64,000 nt of DNA from Bugula neritina (Eukaryota; Bryozoa; Gymnolaemata; Cheilostomatida; Bugulidae). The translations under genes were made by a program, and so were the position numbers. Below are positions 30,255 through 42,987 of this stretch, piece after piece. The notes beneath the pieces are model-generated. The model had not been told where the DNA came from and made no database searches. It was given only the letters and a program-made list of their open reading frames with translations. Each line of letters starts with the position of its first letter. Position 1 is the stretch's first letter. The DNA lies in NCBI GenBank assembly GCA_964035545.1, contig OZ037769.1, positions 666,501 through 730,500 of the forward strand, in the 5' to 3' direction.

Positions 30255-33200
30255 ATGGTAAGTTATAAAGCTCTTGTATATAATAACCAAAATGTTAATT
30301 AAGATTTTGTGCAAAATTAAATTTCAATGCCTTTATTGAGGTAATTGAATTAATACATTTGGCTTATAACTTTATACCGGTCTTTTTTTCAACATTCATT
30401 TTTAATTGACTCATTTTAATATCCTCAACTTTTTAAACAATGCGAGATCATGCTTTGAGGATTACATAAAGTTTATAAAATTTTCGTAAGATATAAAAAC
30501 CAAATATTTTTCTTCAAATATGTAGTGCAGGACAAACAATATGTTTATATAGAAAAACATATGACTATAGCTTTAGATTCCAATACAGTAAGAACTTGTA
30601 AAATTAGTTGAGAGGTACAAATGCATGATTAGGCTATTGTCATCATATAGTTGAGCTAATAAGATTTCATATAACCTGCTATATCATTACAATTAGAATT
30701 TCTGAGTTGTTTATGTGAGTGATTTTGTTTCAGGTAGCGACTCAGCAGCTAATATTACTGACATTAGTCTACGCCCTCAGAGTTGCACATGCACAGGGAG
30801 TAAAGTCTATTAGCATCTGCTCTATTAAGACAGTAACCATCAGCAAAGGCCACCACGGCTACTTGACGTATACCAAGAAGGGAAAACTCCCACTCTGCTA
30901 TTTGGATTTAAGAGCTGATGACACTCGTTATTACATAAGTATCCCCAAAATGTTGTTATACGACCCCAACACGCAGTGTGCAAATGTGTTGAGAGTGGGG
31001 GTTCAGTTATATTGCCTGTCGAGCAGGGGGGCGGGGGCTCTGGAGCGCTTGTCTCCACATGCAAACCTCCGAATCAGTATCTACAGAGCCAGCACCAGTT
31101 TCCAAGTCACATTCTACACTTCAGGTATAAGTTCTGTTCGTAATCACCCTCATAAGTTGTGTTATTGATATTTTTTACATTTGGGAGCAAAATCATAGCA
31201 AATATAATTAAAAAAGATCAAGAGGGGAAATGGATGTGATTTTCTTATTTATAAATTTTAAGAAAGATAAATTTTACCTGTTATCTTGTGTATTTAATCA
31301 ATCCTGATGTGAAATATTTGCTAGAGAGACATCTATACAAACTAGTTTGATAATACTGAATCTATAAATGTGCCAACTAGACAGTTTTTTCTTGTTGTTA
31401 AATTTTAAAATTAGCTATAGTTTTAAACAATGAAATTAAATTCAAAACAACTTTTTTAAGATTTAAATTCAAAATTAAAAAAGCAGCTATTTTTATAATG
31501 TAATGCTGTTTTGGTTTAAAAAAAAGATTCAATGATAAAAGAAGTGTTTTAGAGAACTTTTCTTTAACAGCCTTTTCTATATTTCATGGAATAATGGTTA
31601 CCAGGCTCCTAAGTTTAAGCTCAAAGTTATGAGTTTTTGTGTGTTAACAAAATTCAGTAATCTATGAGAAACCATTGATTGGGACAAAACACTCTTGTTT
31701 CTTTCTTACAGTACCGTCGTGCTTTGATGAGGTAAGAATACCAGACCAGCCTGACCTAGCCCTGCTTTCCGGTGTTTTTGTATCAACTTTCACGCAGCAG
31801 GTATTTACTAACATTCGAACCTGCGAGATGAAAATCACAAACCTTAAATGCAAAGCGACACACGTGAGGTTTGACATTCAACAGCTTCAAATTATAGCAA
31901 AAAATTACGAACTACAAATTGCGGATAAGAATTTTTATTATACAAAAGAAGAAGGCAAGAGTCTACCCAGCAGAATTATCTTAGACTACCCTACGGATGA
32001 ACTCCTTGTACGAGTCAAAGCCGGGCAGAATAGCTATTCAGATGGACCTGCTACTGGATCATTTCGTATAGCCTATACAAGTATGTGTACAGTAAAGTAC
32101 TAAATATTTATTAGACTGAGATCTTATTCTTCACTTGTATAGTAAATCAACACAATTACACATTCATTGCTTTCTATCAGAATATTGTAATAAAATTATC
32201 CTTATATTAACTGACACAGTTTTTGTAAGCGGTTATAGCTGTCAATTTGATAGCGAAGCTACTCACGTAAAAGTTTCCATGCACAGCTAACTATATACAA
32301 ACTTTATTTGTTTCTATCTGTTCAAAAAGGCATATTTTTTATGTTTTTCTTACAAAATATTGATGAAATAGCGTACATTTCTAAGTAAAGCACGTGTTGC
32401 CAAAAGCAGATATAATTTTACAGTCCTTTGCTTAATTTGTGGGCAAGAAAACTAGGAGTGCATAAACAGTGTAATTGTTATTTGTAAAACTAGCTATAGA
32501 GTCTACGCTAACTTTCTTCACTATATAGTTTTAGCTTGTGGAGAGCTGCCTGTAATAGAGAATGTCACTAACATACCCTCAACCCCAGCACCATGGTATC
32601 CTGGTACAACAGTACGCTACACTTGTACTAATGGAAAGTTTAGGTTACTTCGAAATTCTTCATCTCGTTGCGAAGTTCATAGAGGTAAAGCACGTTGGAG
32701 TCACCAAGCACCGGCTATTTGTGGCCCTAGTAAGTACATTTAGATCTGTAAAAACCTGTTAATTTTTTTGCCTTAAGGTGAGTACATGGCACTGCAAGCA
32801 CCTGCCATTTGTCATTTACAAACACCTGCTATACCTGTCATAGCACATTTCCGAGTATCATATTATTGTCATTTCAACAACAACTATAACTTGTAGTTAT
32901 TTGCGATCTCAAAAAGCTGAGTGTCAAAAATGGAGTTATAGAAGCAAAGGAACACAAATGGGGAGAATTTCTTTCCTTCCGATGCAAAGAAGGTTACATT
33001 AAGAGAAGTGAAGTCTACTGCTCTGAATTCGGGCTCTGGGTGGGAAAGCCGAGTTGCTATAGAAACAACTACGCAGGAGAAAGAGGTTTAACTTAGTCTA
33101 GTATTATAATATAGATATATATATATGCATGTCTCTGTTAAAGTGACAAAGGAAAATTTACTTGACTGTGTTTGTGATAAGATACAAAAGAAAATTTGCC

Positions 33201-33939
33201 CAAAGAAGATTTTTAGATGTTTTATTCAAGGCAGAAATCTGGGATTCAATTTCAAATTAGCCTGTTTGTACTAGCAATAGCCTATAAGCTATATAACTTG
33301 TTTATACTAGCAATAGCCTAGCTATAACCTGTTTATACTAGCAATAGCCTAGCTTTAACCTGTTTATATTATCAATCATAGCCGTTGTGCAGCTGTATGC
33401 ACTAAAAATATATTTTACTTTGAATTTTGTAAGTTTTAAGCATCATAAAATATCTCAAAACTTGTTGAGGTCATCTTAACTTTGGCAGCGAGTAACACAA
33501 GTAAAAGTAGTTGTTTGCTGATTTAGGATATAGAATATTCAAAAGTGTCGTATGGTAATATTCTAACTGTAGGCATACAACTTAAGTTCTTTCTGAAACA
33601 ATAAGACTGCATGACAGTAGCTAAACTCTCAATATTATTAAATAAGGCTTTTGAGCTTTCAGGTTGCAGCCAAAAAGTTTCGAATTACATTCTAAAGTCT
33701 AAAAATATCTCTACTATATCAGCGTATCATCAGCGACAAAGAGAATAGGCAGATTCTGTATTATCATACACACTTCTCATTGGTTACATTTATTCAAACT
33801 ACAGGCAATAAGTTATTCCTATACTTTTGTAGGTATTTTTGTATCCATGCTGATAGTGCTGTTGGTAGGTATGGTAACGCTGACCTGTGTGATAGTATAT
33901 CTAAGGAAACGAACACCCAAACCAGCTACAGATACATAG
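30255..33939 (+). CDS. Receptor E: CUB-CUB-CCP x2-TM, very short tail
   Basis: Exons 30255..30257, 30734..31124, 31712..32080, 32535..32729, 32897..33085, 33833..33939; 417 residues. Leader TQQLILLTLVYALRVAHAQG. CUB1 has four cysteines; CUB2 is the longest of the family and has an extra cysteine (LKCKATHVRF) at the same place as C. CCPs start TCGELPVI and ICDLKKLS. TM FVSMLIVLLVGMVTLTCVIVY, then a tail of about a dozen residues (LRKRTPKPATDT) with no tyrosine. It has no charged residue inside the helix, so pairing with an ITAM adaptor through a membrane charge is not suggested. Probably a non-signalling or decoy/co-receptor member of the family. Confidence 0.82.
33255..33375. repeat. ~33-bp tandem repeat in receptor E last intron
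   Basis: Three to four imperfect copies of a unit containing TGTTTATACTAGCAATAGCC followed by TAGCTATAAC. Confidence 0.85.
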
Positions 33940-34471
33940 AAGTTTTCACATCTTGACCAGGCTAATATAATTCTCACACAAATATATAGTTTTAATTTGT
34001 TTTGTTGCTCTACATGTAGAAAACTTGGCGATATCAACAGATGGTCTTTGAAAATGCTCTTAAAGAAAATGTCTTTTTTATAGAATTCTTTATGTCTGAG
34101 CTTGTCCTAATAAAGGTGTTGCCAGATTTTAGCTAACATTTTGTTAAAGCTATAAACTTAGAGTATTTTATTGAATAAAGGCAGACATATTGGAAACAGA
34201 ATTTTGAATGCACATGAAACATTCTGCTTCCAATATGTCTGATTTCATGTTTACTTGTACTTCTTTACAAGAATATAAATATTTACTTATTTTATTACAA
34301 TGCACTCCAATAAAGTATTGTATTAGAAAATGTGTAAAGAAACTAAAAAATTTTCTAACACAATTATATTTATTTATTATTTTTTTAATATTTTTAAAAA
34401 ATAGCATCAATTAAATGGCTAATGAAGTTAGCTCAGTACAAGCATTTTGTATACACTTGTATATCACTAAG

Positions 34472-34784
34472 CCTGGGGCCACACGGTGCGTATTTTCGCA
34501 TGCGAAAATTGAAATCACAAGTAGCAAAGGTGTCCACTGTAGCGTCAGTGATGCGTGATAAATAAAGCTTTCATTTTTAAATCGCACTCGCTTTCAATAA
34601 AACACAATTTACTGGAATGTAGCCCTAAAATAAAGAAATTGGGCTCGCTGAATAACTACCAGCCAATTAGGTGACGACGACAGAGACGATTTGCACTTGC
34701 ATTGAAAATGCTGAGCAACAAGTGCGGATGTTTTCTCAACTCGCACAGTGGACACCTTTGCTAATTGTGATTTCAATTTTTAGG
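34472..34784. mobile_element. MITE-like non-autonomous DNA transposon
   Basis: A 313-bp insertion in the F flank that the otherwise matching H flank lacks. It is bounded by CTAAG direct repeats (34467..34471 and 34785..34789), while the H flank keeps a single ACTAA-type site. Ends carry long inverted repeats: AAATTGAAATCACAAGTAGC and onward to GGTGTCCACTGT on the left match the right end in reverse complement. The left end additionally has CCTGGGGCCACACGGTGCG. It has no transposase gene. The family of the source transposon is not identified. Confidence 0.75.
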
Positions 34785-35395
34785 CTAAGACTTGGTGTTT
34801 GGAATCGGTCAAATATTTCCTCAATTTGTTGCACTTATATCATCAATTTATTGCAATCAGTGAGCAAAGTTAGATTTGTCTATCCCTATATGGATTCTAT
34901 TGTTTTATATTGGAAACTGATGGATTATCAAATCTATTTTACACCTATAGAGATATCTTCAGTATTAGATTATTCTTTTCAGTAAGCTGCATAAAGCATT
35001 ATGTAAGATTCAATGACACAGCCAGGCTGGTGCTTTTGTTGAAGCGCCTCTTGTTTTCTAGTAGAAATGATAAAAATAGTTTGAATCTGAAATTTCAGTT
35101 ATATAATATGAGGTGATGTATACTGTTTACTAAATACCAGGAAAAAACTTTTGTTATTTAGAGACACTGTTATAAAAACTCTGGTAATGCTATAGATTCA
35201 GGTGTATTGTTTCTCTCTTTTGCTGTAAAAGCTTTTCTTGTTGTTGCTATAAAGCATTCCACATGGATTGGATTGCATTATGAGTATGTTTGTATAAGCA
35301 CAATGGATGAATAGAGTCAACTGGTTCATATTATGTAGTTGAATAGATTCATTTTGATACCACCATTGTTCTTTTCACAAGGAAGTATATCTATA

Positions 35396-35432
35396 ATCAC
35401 AAGTATATATACTGAAGTATTTGACTTGTGAT
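35396..35432. promoter_or_regulatory. Inverted-repeat element upstream of F (conserved in F, G, H)
   Basis: ATCACAAGT, a 19-bp spacer and ACTTGTGAT form a perfect 9-bp inverted repeat ending 138 bp before the start codon and 45 bp before a TATATAAA. The same element is found before G and H at matching distances. It is a candidate shared transcription-factor site. Confidence 0.45.
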
Positions 35433-35476
35433 AATAGACTATACTTTACCCCCTGCATGACTAGTATTATTGTGAA

Positions 35477-35484
35477 TATATAAA
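35477..35484 (+). promoter_or_regulatory. TATA-like element, receptor F
   Basis: TATATAAA 93 bp upstream of the ATG, at the same distance as in H and within 2 bp of that in G. The start site is not known. Confidence 0.4.
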
Positions 35485-35569
35485 TCTATACTGTGCATAA
35501 GATACAACACTAGGTGTACACATCACAGCTTGTACATAAACTATCTACTTACATGGTACCTTCAATACA

Positions 35570-38335
35570 ATGGTAAGTACACAGTGTATGTACATATTAT
35601 TAATATATGTTAGCAGAATCAGCAGTGCAAAAGGGTTAACTAGGCATATTATTTGGTTGAGCTTTACTGTACAAAATGTAGGAGTATTTATACTAATATT
35701 AGCTGTTTTTGTTTCAGTCAGTCAGAAGACAACTCCTGCTGCTACTGAGTGGTTACATCATCATATTGATAAAAGGACAAGATATTAAACCAGTGAATAT
35801 ATGTGATAATAATACAGTGACAGTTGATAGAGGATATGCAGGGATAATAGAACATAGAGAGATAGAGGGAGCATCTGTTAAATGTAGTCTAACTCTGAGA
35901 GCACCTGCTGGTAGTTATATCAGTATACAAGGAGTTAAGGCAGCTGAAGATGGTGCTATCTGTCCAGAGATACAGATAGATGATACAACATACTGTGTTG
36001 ACTCTACAGAACCTGGTATAATACAGAAGTTCACTCAAGAGCAGTCTGTATTATCAGTTTCTACTCTCAGCAACATGACAGGATTTAACCTGGAGCTCTT
36101 CTCAACAGGTATGTATACATAATATGATATTCAATACACAACACGCAAAACTGAAGATAACCTATATATCTATTAACTGTATTTTGTTGGAAAAATTTCA
36201 AATGCTTAGAAGTACAGGAGTAATTTATAGTTTGTAAGAAATATGTCCAATATACCATTTCTGTTACAGTGGCATCCTGTGGTGAAGATATTCAGATACC
36301 AGACAGACCTCAAGCTGAACAGTTGACTGGAATATTCACCAGCTCTTATACAACTAATAAACAGTCATTATCATCCTGTGAGTTTACAATATCAAACCTA
36401 CCAAGTGAAGCTCACTATGTTAGGTTTGATATTACTGAGCTTACAGAATCATCCAGAACTTCCTGGTTTATTGATAATCAGGAGTTTGCTAACTTCCCTG
36501 GTGGATATCTACATGACATAACCTCTACAAACAACCAACTCTCTGTGAGATATAAAAATGAGGGAGATCCTGTATCTGGAGATGTAGAGGGAGTATTCTT
36601 TATGGTTCAGTTTACAGGTGAGTGAAAAACGCACATAAATGAGTTTATAAGCATCAAAACATTATAATGCATTCGCAGCCAAAATTAGATTCTGAAAATT
36701 ACAACTGAAACTTTTTTCAGAAATATCTTGGACTTTCTCCCTGTGTCTGCCATATGCGAGCCAACTTTCTCTTTACTTTTACACAGTGTTAACATGCGGA
36801 GATAAACCTGAAATAGATCATGTGACAAGTACTCCATCTACTAAATCTCCCTGGTTCCCTGGTACAATAATAAACTATTCTTGTGAAGATACTGACCATC
36901 AGTTGAAGTATAACTCTACTTCTGAATGTAAAGTAGATGGTACAGAGGCTAAGTGGGTCAACCAATCAGAGATCAGATGTATTCCAGGTATGTATTCATA
37001 ACATTAACCTGTATAATGAGGATTATATATAGGCTTTCTTTAGTAACTGAATATAATACTTTCAAATGTCTTTTCTAGTCCCCTACTGTACAAAGAAGCC
37101 AAGAAATGTTGAGTTTACTAATAAAACTAAGACTGATACTCATACAATAGTATATGAGTGTATAAAAGGATATGAAAGTAGAGATGGAATAGAAGAAGTT
37201 GTGTCTAGATGTAATTCTACTGATACAGATAATATACCATGGATATGGAGTAATATATTCCTAAAATGTAAACCAGGTATATATATGTATATAGTAATTA
37301 TATACCATGGATATAGAGTAATATATCCCTAACATATTTTACACTACTATATATGTTCCTTGGCCTCTGCAAGTTAGTTTGTTAATAATTATTTTAGTTA
37401 AATGCGACATCACTGATCTCTCCATCAATGATTCCACGACTAGCGTCACATCTAAAGTATGGACAGCTCAAACATATGTCTACCAAGAAGTTCTATCATA
37501 TGACTGTTACCATGGTTACAAGAAAACAAACATGGATGTGGTTCAGTGTCAACATGATAAAACTTGGTCCAGTATTCCGGAATGTACAGAAGCAGGTTAT
37601 TTTTAAGTAGTTCACAAATATATTTCTCTATGCTTGCATTAATTATATGTTTTTACATTAGAATGAATACAACTTTACAAAAGTTGGTATACTTACATCA
37701 GTTTAATAAAAGCTGTAACATGTCTTTTTATAATATTTTATGATGTATTTCATCACAGTCGAGTGTGACATAGCAACACTAGCCCTATCTAATGGAGAGA
37801 TAGAAACATATTACAACTACTACGAGGGAAATAGGCTATACTACTCATGTGATAAGGGCTATTCTATGACTACAGGTTCTATCTGTACACAGTCTGGTAA
37901 CTGGTCACATGACCCTAGTTGTTCAAAGAATACATATGGTGAGCATGAGGTCATAAAGTAGAGCTATTTTTGAAAAAGTGACGTTGTTACTTTTAAAACC
38001 CCGATATTATTTCTAACAATAATGTTGTTTTTTTCAATAATAATCAATTAAGCCGCATATTTTGAAGTTTTCTATGATTTGAGATTTTCACTTTGGTTAA
38101 CCAGCAAATAATAATAATAACTATTTTCATGTTTCTTATGTTATCTAACACTTCATAAAATTATAAAAATATTTTAGGTGCTTTGATTATATGGGGAATA
38201 ATTCTGGGAGTAATAGTGGTTGTTTGTGGTGGTACTTTAATCTACATAACAACGGAAAAAAAATGTAAAAGCACCCCACCTCTGTTTCCTCGATCTTCTC
38301 GCTCAGCAAACCATCGGACCCGCAGTTGGTGTTAG
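35570..38335 (+). CDS. Receptor F: CUB-CUB-CCP x4-TM, tail without signalling motif
   Basis: Exons 35570..35572, 35718..36108, 36270..36617, 36787..36987, 37079..37276, 37398..37595, 37759..37938, 38178..38335; 558 residues. Signal peptide RRQLLLLLSGYIIILIKGQ; CUB1 to 131, CUB2 to 247, CCP1 to 314, CCP2 to 380, CCP3 to 446, CCP4 to about 506. The CCP4 exon is 75 nt shorter than in G and H, lacking the juxtamembrane linker. TM ALIIWGIILGVIVVVCGGTLIY, tail TTEKKCKSTPPLFPRSSR ending RSWC. There is no YxxL or other SH2 motif in the tail, in contrast to G and H, although the ectodomain CUB and CCP1-3 exons are nearly identical to theirs. This gives a non-signalling partner with the same recognition face. 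Confidence 0.88.
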
Positions 38336-39594
38336 GTGTAGGCATCAGCTATTTGCCATCAACTAAGGTGGCATAACTCCTACGACAATAACTAATATAG
38401 ATCAGAGGAATCGTGAGCATTATAAACCTTTATTCAAACTTTATGTATGGAATTCACAACGTTACTTTATAGTAGAGATTTTCTCACTGTATGTTTTACT
38501 TCTTTGCATAAAGATTATAATTATTATACTCTCTTGTCTTGAGTAGATACAAGTCTCATTATGCTCTCAGTAATGACATTTATAGTTAATATCAAGAGAG
38601 TCGCTCTCTAGAGTGGAACTAACATGTATGGAGTTATTCTCCCCTTGATAAATATTACAAATATTGACTAGCTCTCTGCTCTGTTATATATCATTCTAAC
38701 AATTATATTATATTTTCAAATTTATCATAAATTTTATGCTTTACATATTTCACTCGATATTCAGCTATCAAGTTACAGATATTCATTCCTATATAACACG
38801 TGTAGAAAACTTTTCCTCATACAGAGTAGCTAATGTTAGCTTTTATAATATTTCCTGCACCATCAGGATAAATTGCTCTCGGACTTATTACTTTAACCAT
38901 GTATCATTTACCTACTGAATATGTACACTAATGTTTTGCAATATGTCTTTTCTAAATATATAGATGGAGAAACAGCCTAACCTTTTACTTGTATTGAAAC
39001 ATTTCAACCACCATTTACATGTAATAAGTTGCACTCAGTAAGCATGTATTGCATTTAACCTGGTGAATATACTCTCTCATCTATACTATGAGTTATACTT
39101 TAACAAACATCATAGCTGTTTATTATCCAATGCTAACAAAGCTGAAGTAGCTTCTAGTAATACAACGCAGTATGTTTAAATATATTAGAAACTCTCGGAG
39201 ATTTCACTTCCTCAGTTGTGCTGTTGCAGGGCATTCTGGGTACTTTATTTACTTCCTGTCCATATTGCTAACTGAATGCTGTATGTAATCATAAAACAAT
39301 AGTAATATATTATGTTATAAGTGTTGTTAGATTAGATAATTAGAAGTAGTAGCTTTCTATTACTTAATACATACTTATATATGTGAGGTATATAATGCAT
39401 CCATTTTGTATTGTATATGATAACTATTTGTATGACTAGAATGAATAGAGTTAAATGGTTTATATATGCAGTTATACAAACACAAAGAATGAATATAGTC
39501 AAAGAGTTTTTATTTGATTGAATATACTCATTGTGATAAAGCATTCTTGTGATAATACATTATTTATCTTGCTACAGGGAACTATAACTATAAT
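38336..39594. other. Spacer between receptors F and G
   Basis: AT-rich, with no coding exon. The last ~170 bp before gene G resemble the proximal promoter region of F and H; the rest has no similarity to other spacers that I can see. Confidence 0.5.
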
Positions 39595-39630
39595 TCACAA
39601 GTATATATACTGATGTATTTTGACTTGTGA
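39595..39630. promoter_or_regulatory. Inverted-repeat element upstream of G
   Basis: TCACAAGT, spacer, ACTTGTGA: the same element as before F, with the outermost base pair altered and one extra spacer base, 137 bp before the start codon. Confidence 0.42.
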
Positions 39631-39671
39631 TAATAGACTATACTTTACTCTCTGACTAGTATTATTGGGAA

Positions 39672-39679
39672 TATATAAG
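39672..39679 (+). promoter_or_regulatory. TATA-like element, receptor G
   Basis: TATATAAG 95 bp upstream of the ATG, aligned with the TATATAAA of F and H. Confidence 0.38.
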
Positions 39680-39766
39680 TCTATACTGTGTATATAAGAT
39701 ACAACACTAGGTGTACACATCACAGCTTGTACATAAACTATCTACTTACAGAGTACCTTCAATATA

Positions 39767-42700
39767 ATGGTAAGTACACAGTGTATGTACATATTATTGA
39801 TATTTATAGTTAGTAGAATCAACAGTGCAAAAGGGGAGTCATGCATATTATTTGGTTCAGTTTTTCTGTACAAAATGTAGAAGTGTATATACACTAATAT
39901 TAAACGTTTTTGTTTCAGTCAGTCGGAAGACAACTCCTGTTGTTACTGAGTGGTTACATCATCATATTGATAAAAGGACAAGATATTAAACCAGTGAATA
40001 TATGTGATAATAATACAGTGACAGTTGATAGAGGATATGCAGGGATAATAGAACATAGAGAGATAGAGGGAGCACCTGTTAGATGTAGTCTAACTCTGAG
40101 AGCACCTGCTGGTAGTTATATCAGTATACCAAGAGTTAAGGCAGCTACTGAAGGTGCTATCTGTCCAGAGATACAGATAGAGATACAGATAGATGGTACA
40201 ACATACTGTATTGACTCTACAAGACCTGGTATAATACAGAAGTTCACTCAAGAACAGTCTGTATTATCAGTTTCTACTCTCAGCAACAGGACAGGATTTA
40301 ACCTGGAGTTCTTTACCACAGGTAAATATTACTCTTGTATACAACAGATAAAACTACCATCTGTAAAAATGTATTATTTTATGCTGATATACATAATAAA
40401 GCCAAGTATAAAACAGATATATTACTTTCACAGTAACATCATGTGGTGAAGATATTCAGATACCAGACGGACCTCAAGTTGAACAGTTGACTGGAATATT
40501 CACCAGCTCTTATACAACTAATAAACAGTCATTATCATCCTGTGAGCTTACAATATCAAACCTACCAAGTGAAGCTCACTATGTTAGGTTTGATATTACT
40601 GTGGCCACTGCATCATCTAGAATCTCCTGGTTTATTGATAATCAGGAGTTTGCTAACTTCCCTGATGGATATCTACATGACATAACCTCTACAAACAACC
40701 AACTCTCTGTGAGATATAAAGATGAGGGAGATCCTGTATCTGGAGATGTAGAGTCTGTATTCTTTATGATTCAGTTTACAGGTGAGTGAGCAGTGCAAAG
40801 TAAATAAGTTTTGCTTGAAGACATAGATTATAATACAATCACTACCAAAATATTATAATAGAAAAAAAATTATATTCCGAAAACTACAGTTCAAGCTAAT
40901 GTAGATTTTGAAGATGCAGATTGTCTGCTGCATATGAGCTTATTATACTTTTGTGTACTTTTACAGTGTTGACATGTGGAGATAAACCTGAAATCGATCA
41001 TGTGACAAGTACTCCATCTACTGAATCTCCCTGGTTTCCTGGTACAATAATAAATTATTCTTGTGAAGATACTGACTATCAGTTGAAGTATAACTCAACT
41101 TCTGAATGTAAAGTAGATGGCACAGCGGCTAAGTGGGTCAACCAAACGGAGATTAGATGTATTCCAGGTATATATTTATAACATAAGGCTGTATAATGAG
41201 GATTATATATAGACTTTCTCTAATAACTGAATATAATATTTTAAATACCTTTTCTAGTCCCCTACTGTACAGAAGAGCCAAGAGATGTTGAGTTTACTGA
41301 TAGAACTAAGACTGATACTCATACAACAGTATATGAGTGTATAAAAGGATATGAGAGTAGAGATGGAATAGAAGAAGTTGTATCTAGATGTAGTTCTACT
41401 GATACAGATAATATACCATGGATATGGAGTAATATATCTCTAACATGTACACCAGGTATATGTAGGATATAGTAATAATATACTGTAAATGCTGTATACT
41501 TATTATATTCAAGCTATCTTTATAGCTGCTAGTCTTATTTTAATAATTATACTAAATTATAATAGTAACAAGATATAACCTCTCTAAATTTAAATAAACT
41601 GCTCATTGACATCTGCTAGTATAATTCTTTAATAATAACTTTAGTTGAGTGTGACATCACTGATCTCTCCATCAATAACTCCACTACTAACATCACATCT
41701 AAAGGAGGGACAACTCACACATATGTCTACCAAGAAGTTCTATCATATGACTGTTACTGTGGTTACAAGAAAACAAACATGGATGTGATACAGTGTCAAC
41801 ATGATAAAACTTGGTCCAGTATTCCAGAATGTACACAAACAGGTGATTATTTAAAGGTTTAAATTACTAGTATAATACAATTGTTCTATTTGCCTAAGTT
41901 TATTACTATTTTTTGTATATAAAAGGAATAACCAAACAAAAGTTTCTTTCTATTATTTTGCAATCAGTTTAATTTGTTTTGTGTCTTATTTCCTATACTT
42001 TGTAATGTCTTTTATAACAGCTGAGTGTGACCCAGCAGCACTAAACCTATGTAACGGAGACATACAGACAGACAAATATTATGGAGGAGATAATCTACTC
42101 TACTCATGTAATGATGGTTTTACTAAGACTACAGATCCTGTCTGTACAGAGTCTGGTAACTGGTCACATGACCCTGGTTGTTTGTTGGTCAGAGATGGTA
42201 AAGTTTCTACTTCTGTTTATAAAACTACTGACAGCACAAGAATGATTAGTTATCTAGCCCTGCAGTCTCAAAGGGGTAAGTGGTGATGTTAAACCAAAAC
42301 ACAGGCAATGTTACATAATTATAATAATAAATGGTGGATAGAATTATTCGAATCACTCCCTGCAGTAATATAATATTTATCATAAGATATTATATTTGTC
42401 AGATAACAAAAAATTAATAAGATAAATATGATTTTATTGATGTAATAGCTTATGACTTCGTCCAGAGCACTACTTGAAAACATAACTTCAAATCATACTC
42501 AGCGATAAATGACTCTGTTTATTCACGTTACTAGGCAACAGTATACTAACTACTAATGTTAAATTTACAATGAGTCTGTCTGTCTGTCCTGCATCACTTT
42601 TGATATTTCATTCTATATATTTTTGATAGTTTAAAATCCCACTGTTGGAGCATACCTTTGCTAATTTTGAACTGCAAAATATTTGTGTATTTAGATGGTT

Positions 42701-42987
42701 TGATTGGAGTGGTGGTAGTTCTGGTACTAGCAGTGGTTACACTGGGTAGTATTATTCTCTACTTGAAAAGAAGTAGTCTGCCCTGTAGAGACACCCCATC
42801 TGATAAACATGAAGTATATGAAGAACCTGTGTCTACTCGACCCTCAAACTCAGCAAATCCTCCCACCAACACTTACGAGCAGCTCACCACCTCTCCATCG
42901 TCAGCATGTGAACAACTTCAACTGAACACAACATTTCCTCTTTATGAGAACAGACAGGATATGACATCACCAGCCATTGAGATTTAG
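39767..42987 (+). CDS. Receptor G: CUB-CUB-CCP x4-TM, ITAM with second tyrosine lost
   Basis: Exons 39767..39769, 39919..40321, 40434..40781, 40967..41167, 41258..41455, 41645..41842, 42021..42275, 42695..42987; 632 residues. Domain order as in H: signal peptide, CUB1 (with a 12-bp in-frame duplication giving EIQIEIQID), CUB2, CCP1-4, linker, TM LIGVVVVLVLAVVTLGSIILY, tail KRSSLPCRD onward. Tail motifs: VYEEP, TYEQL, ACEQL and LYENR. The second half of the ITAM reads CEQL because its TAT codon is TGT at 42907..42909; H has the tyrosine. LYEN fits a Grb2-type pYxN site. Expected to be a surface receptor with impaired or altered ITAM signalling. Exons and introns from CCP1 on are very close to H, as is about 2.6 kb of 3' flank. 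Confidence 0.9.
42874..42918 (+). other. Disrupted ITAM coding segment, receptor G
   Basis: Encodes YEQLTTSPSSACEQL: the first YxxL is intact and the second has Cys in place of Tyr, from one A-to-G transition relative to H at 42908. Confidence 0.85.

Larger units (their letters stand above)
34080..35569 (+). repeat. 5' flank of receptor F, duplicated at 45815-46928
   Basis: Starting at TTTATGTCTGAG and running to the start codon, this flank matches the flank of gene H closely, apart from the MITE-like insertion at 34472-34784. It contains an inverted pair around 34185-34235 (ATATTGGAAACAGAA against TTCTGCTTCCAATAT), conserved in both copies. No protein gene is present; small frames here are incidental. 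Confidence 0.85.

Noticed and set aside
34671-34985. 104-codon frame upstream of receptor F
   Set aside because: It starts inside the MITE-like insertion and is not open in the paralogous H flank.
35570-35788. 72-codon frame starting at the F start codon (and its identical copy at 46929-47147)
   Set aside because: It reads through the first intron. The GTAAGT donor right after ATG and the conserved TTTCAG acceptor, seen in all the receptors, show it is spliced; the shared sequence reflects the F/H duplication.
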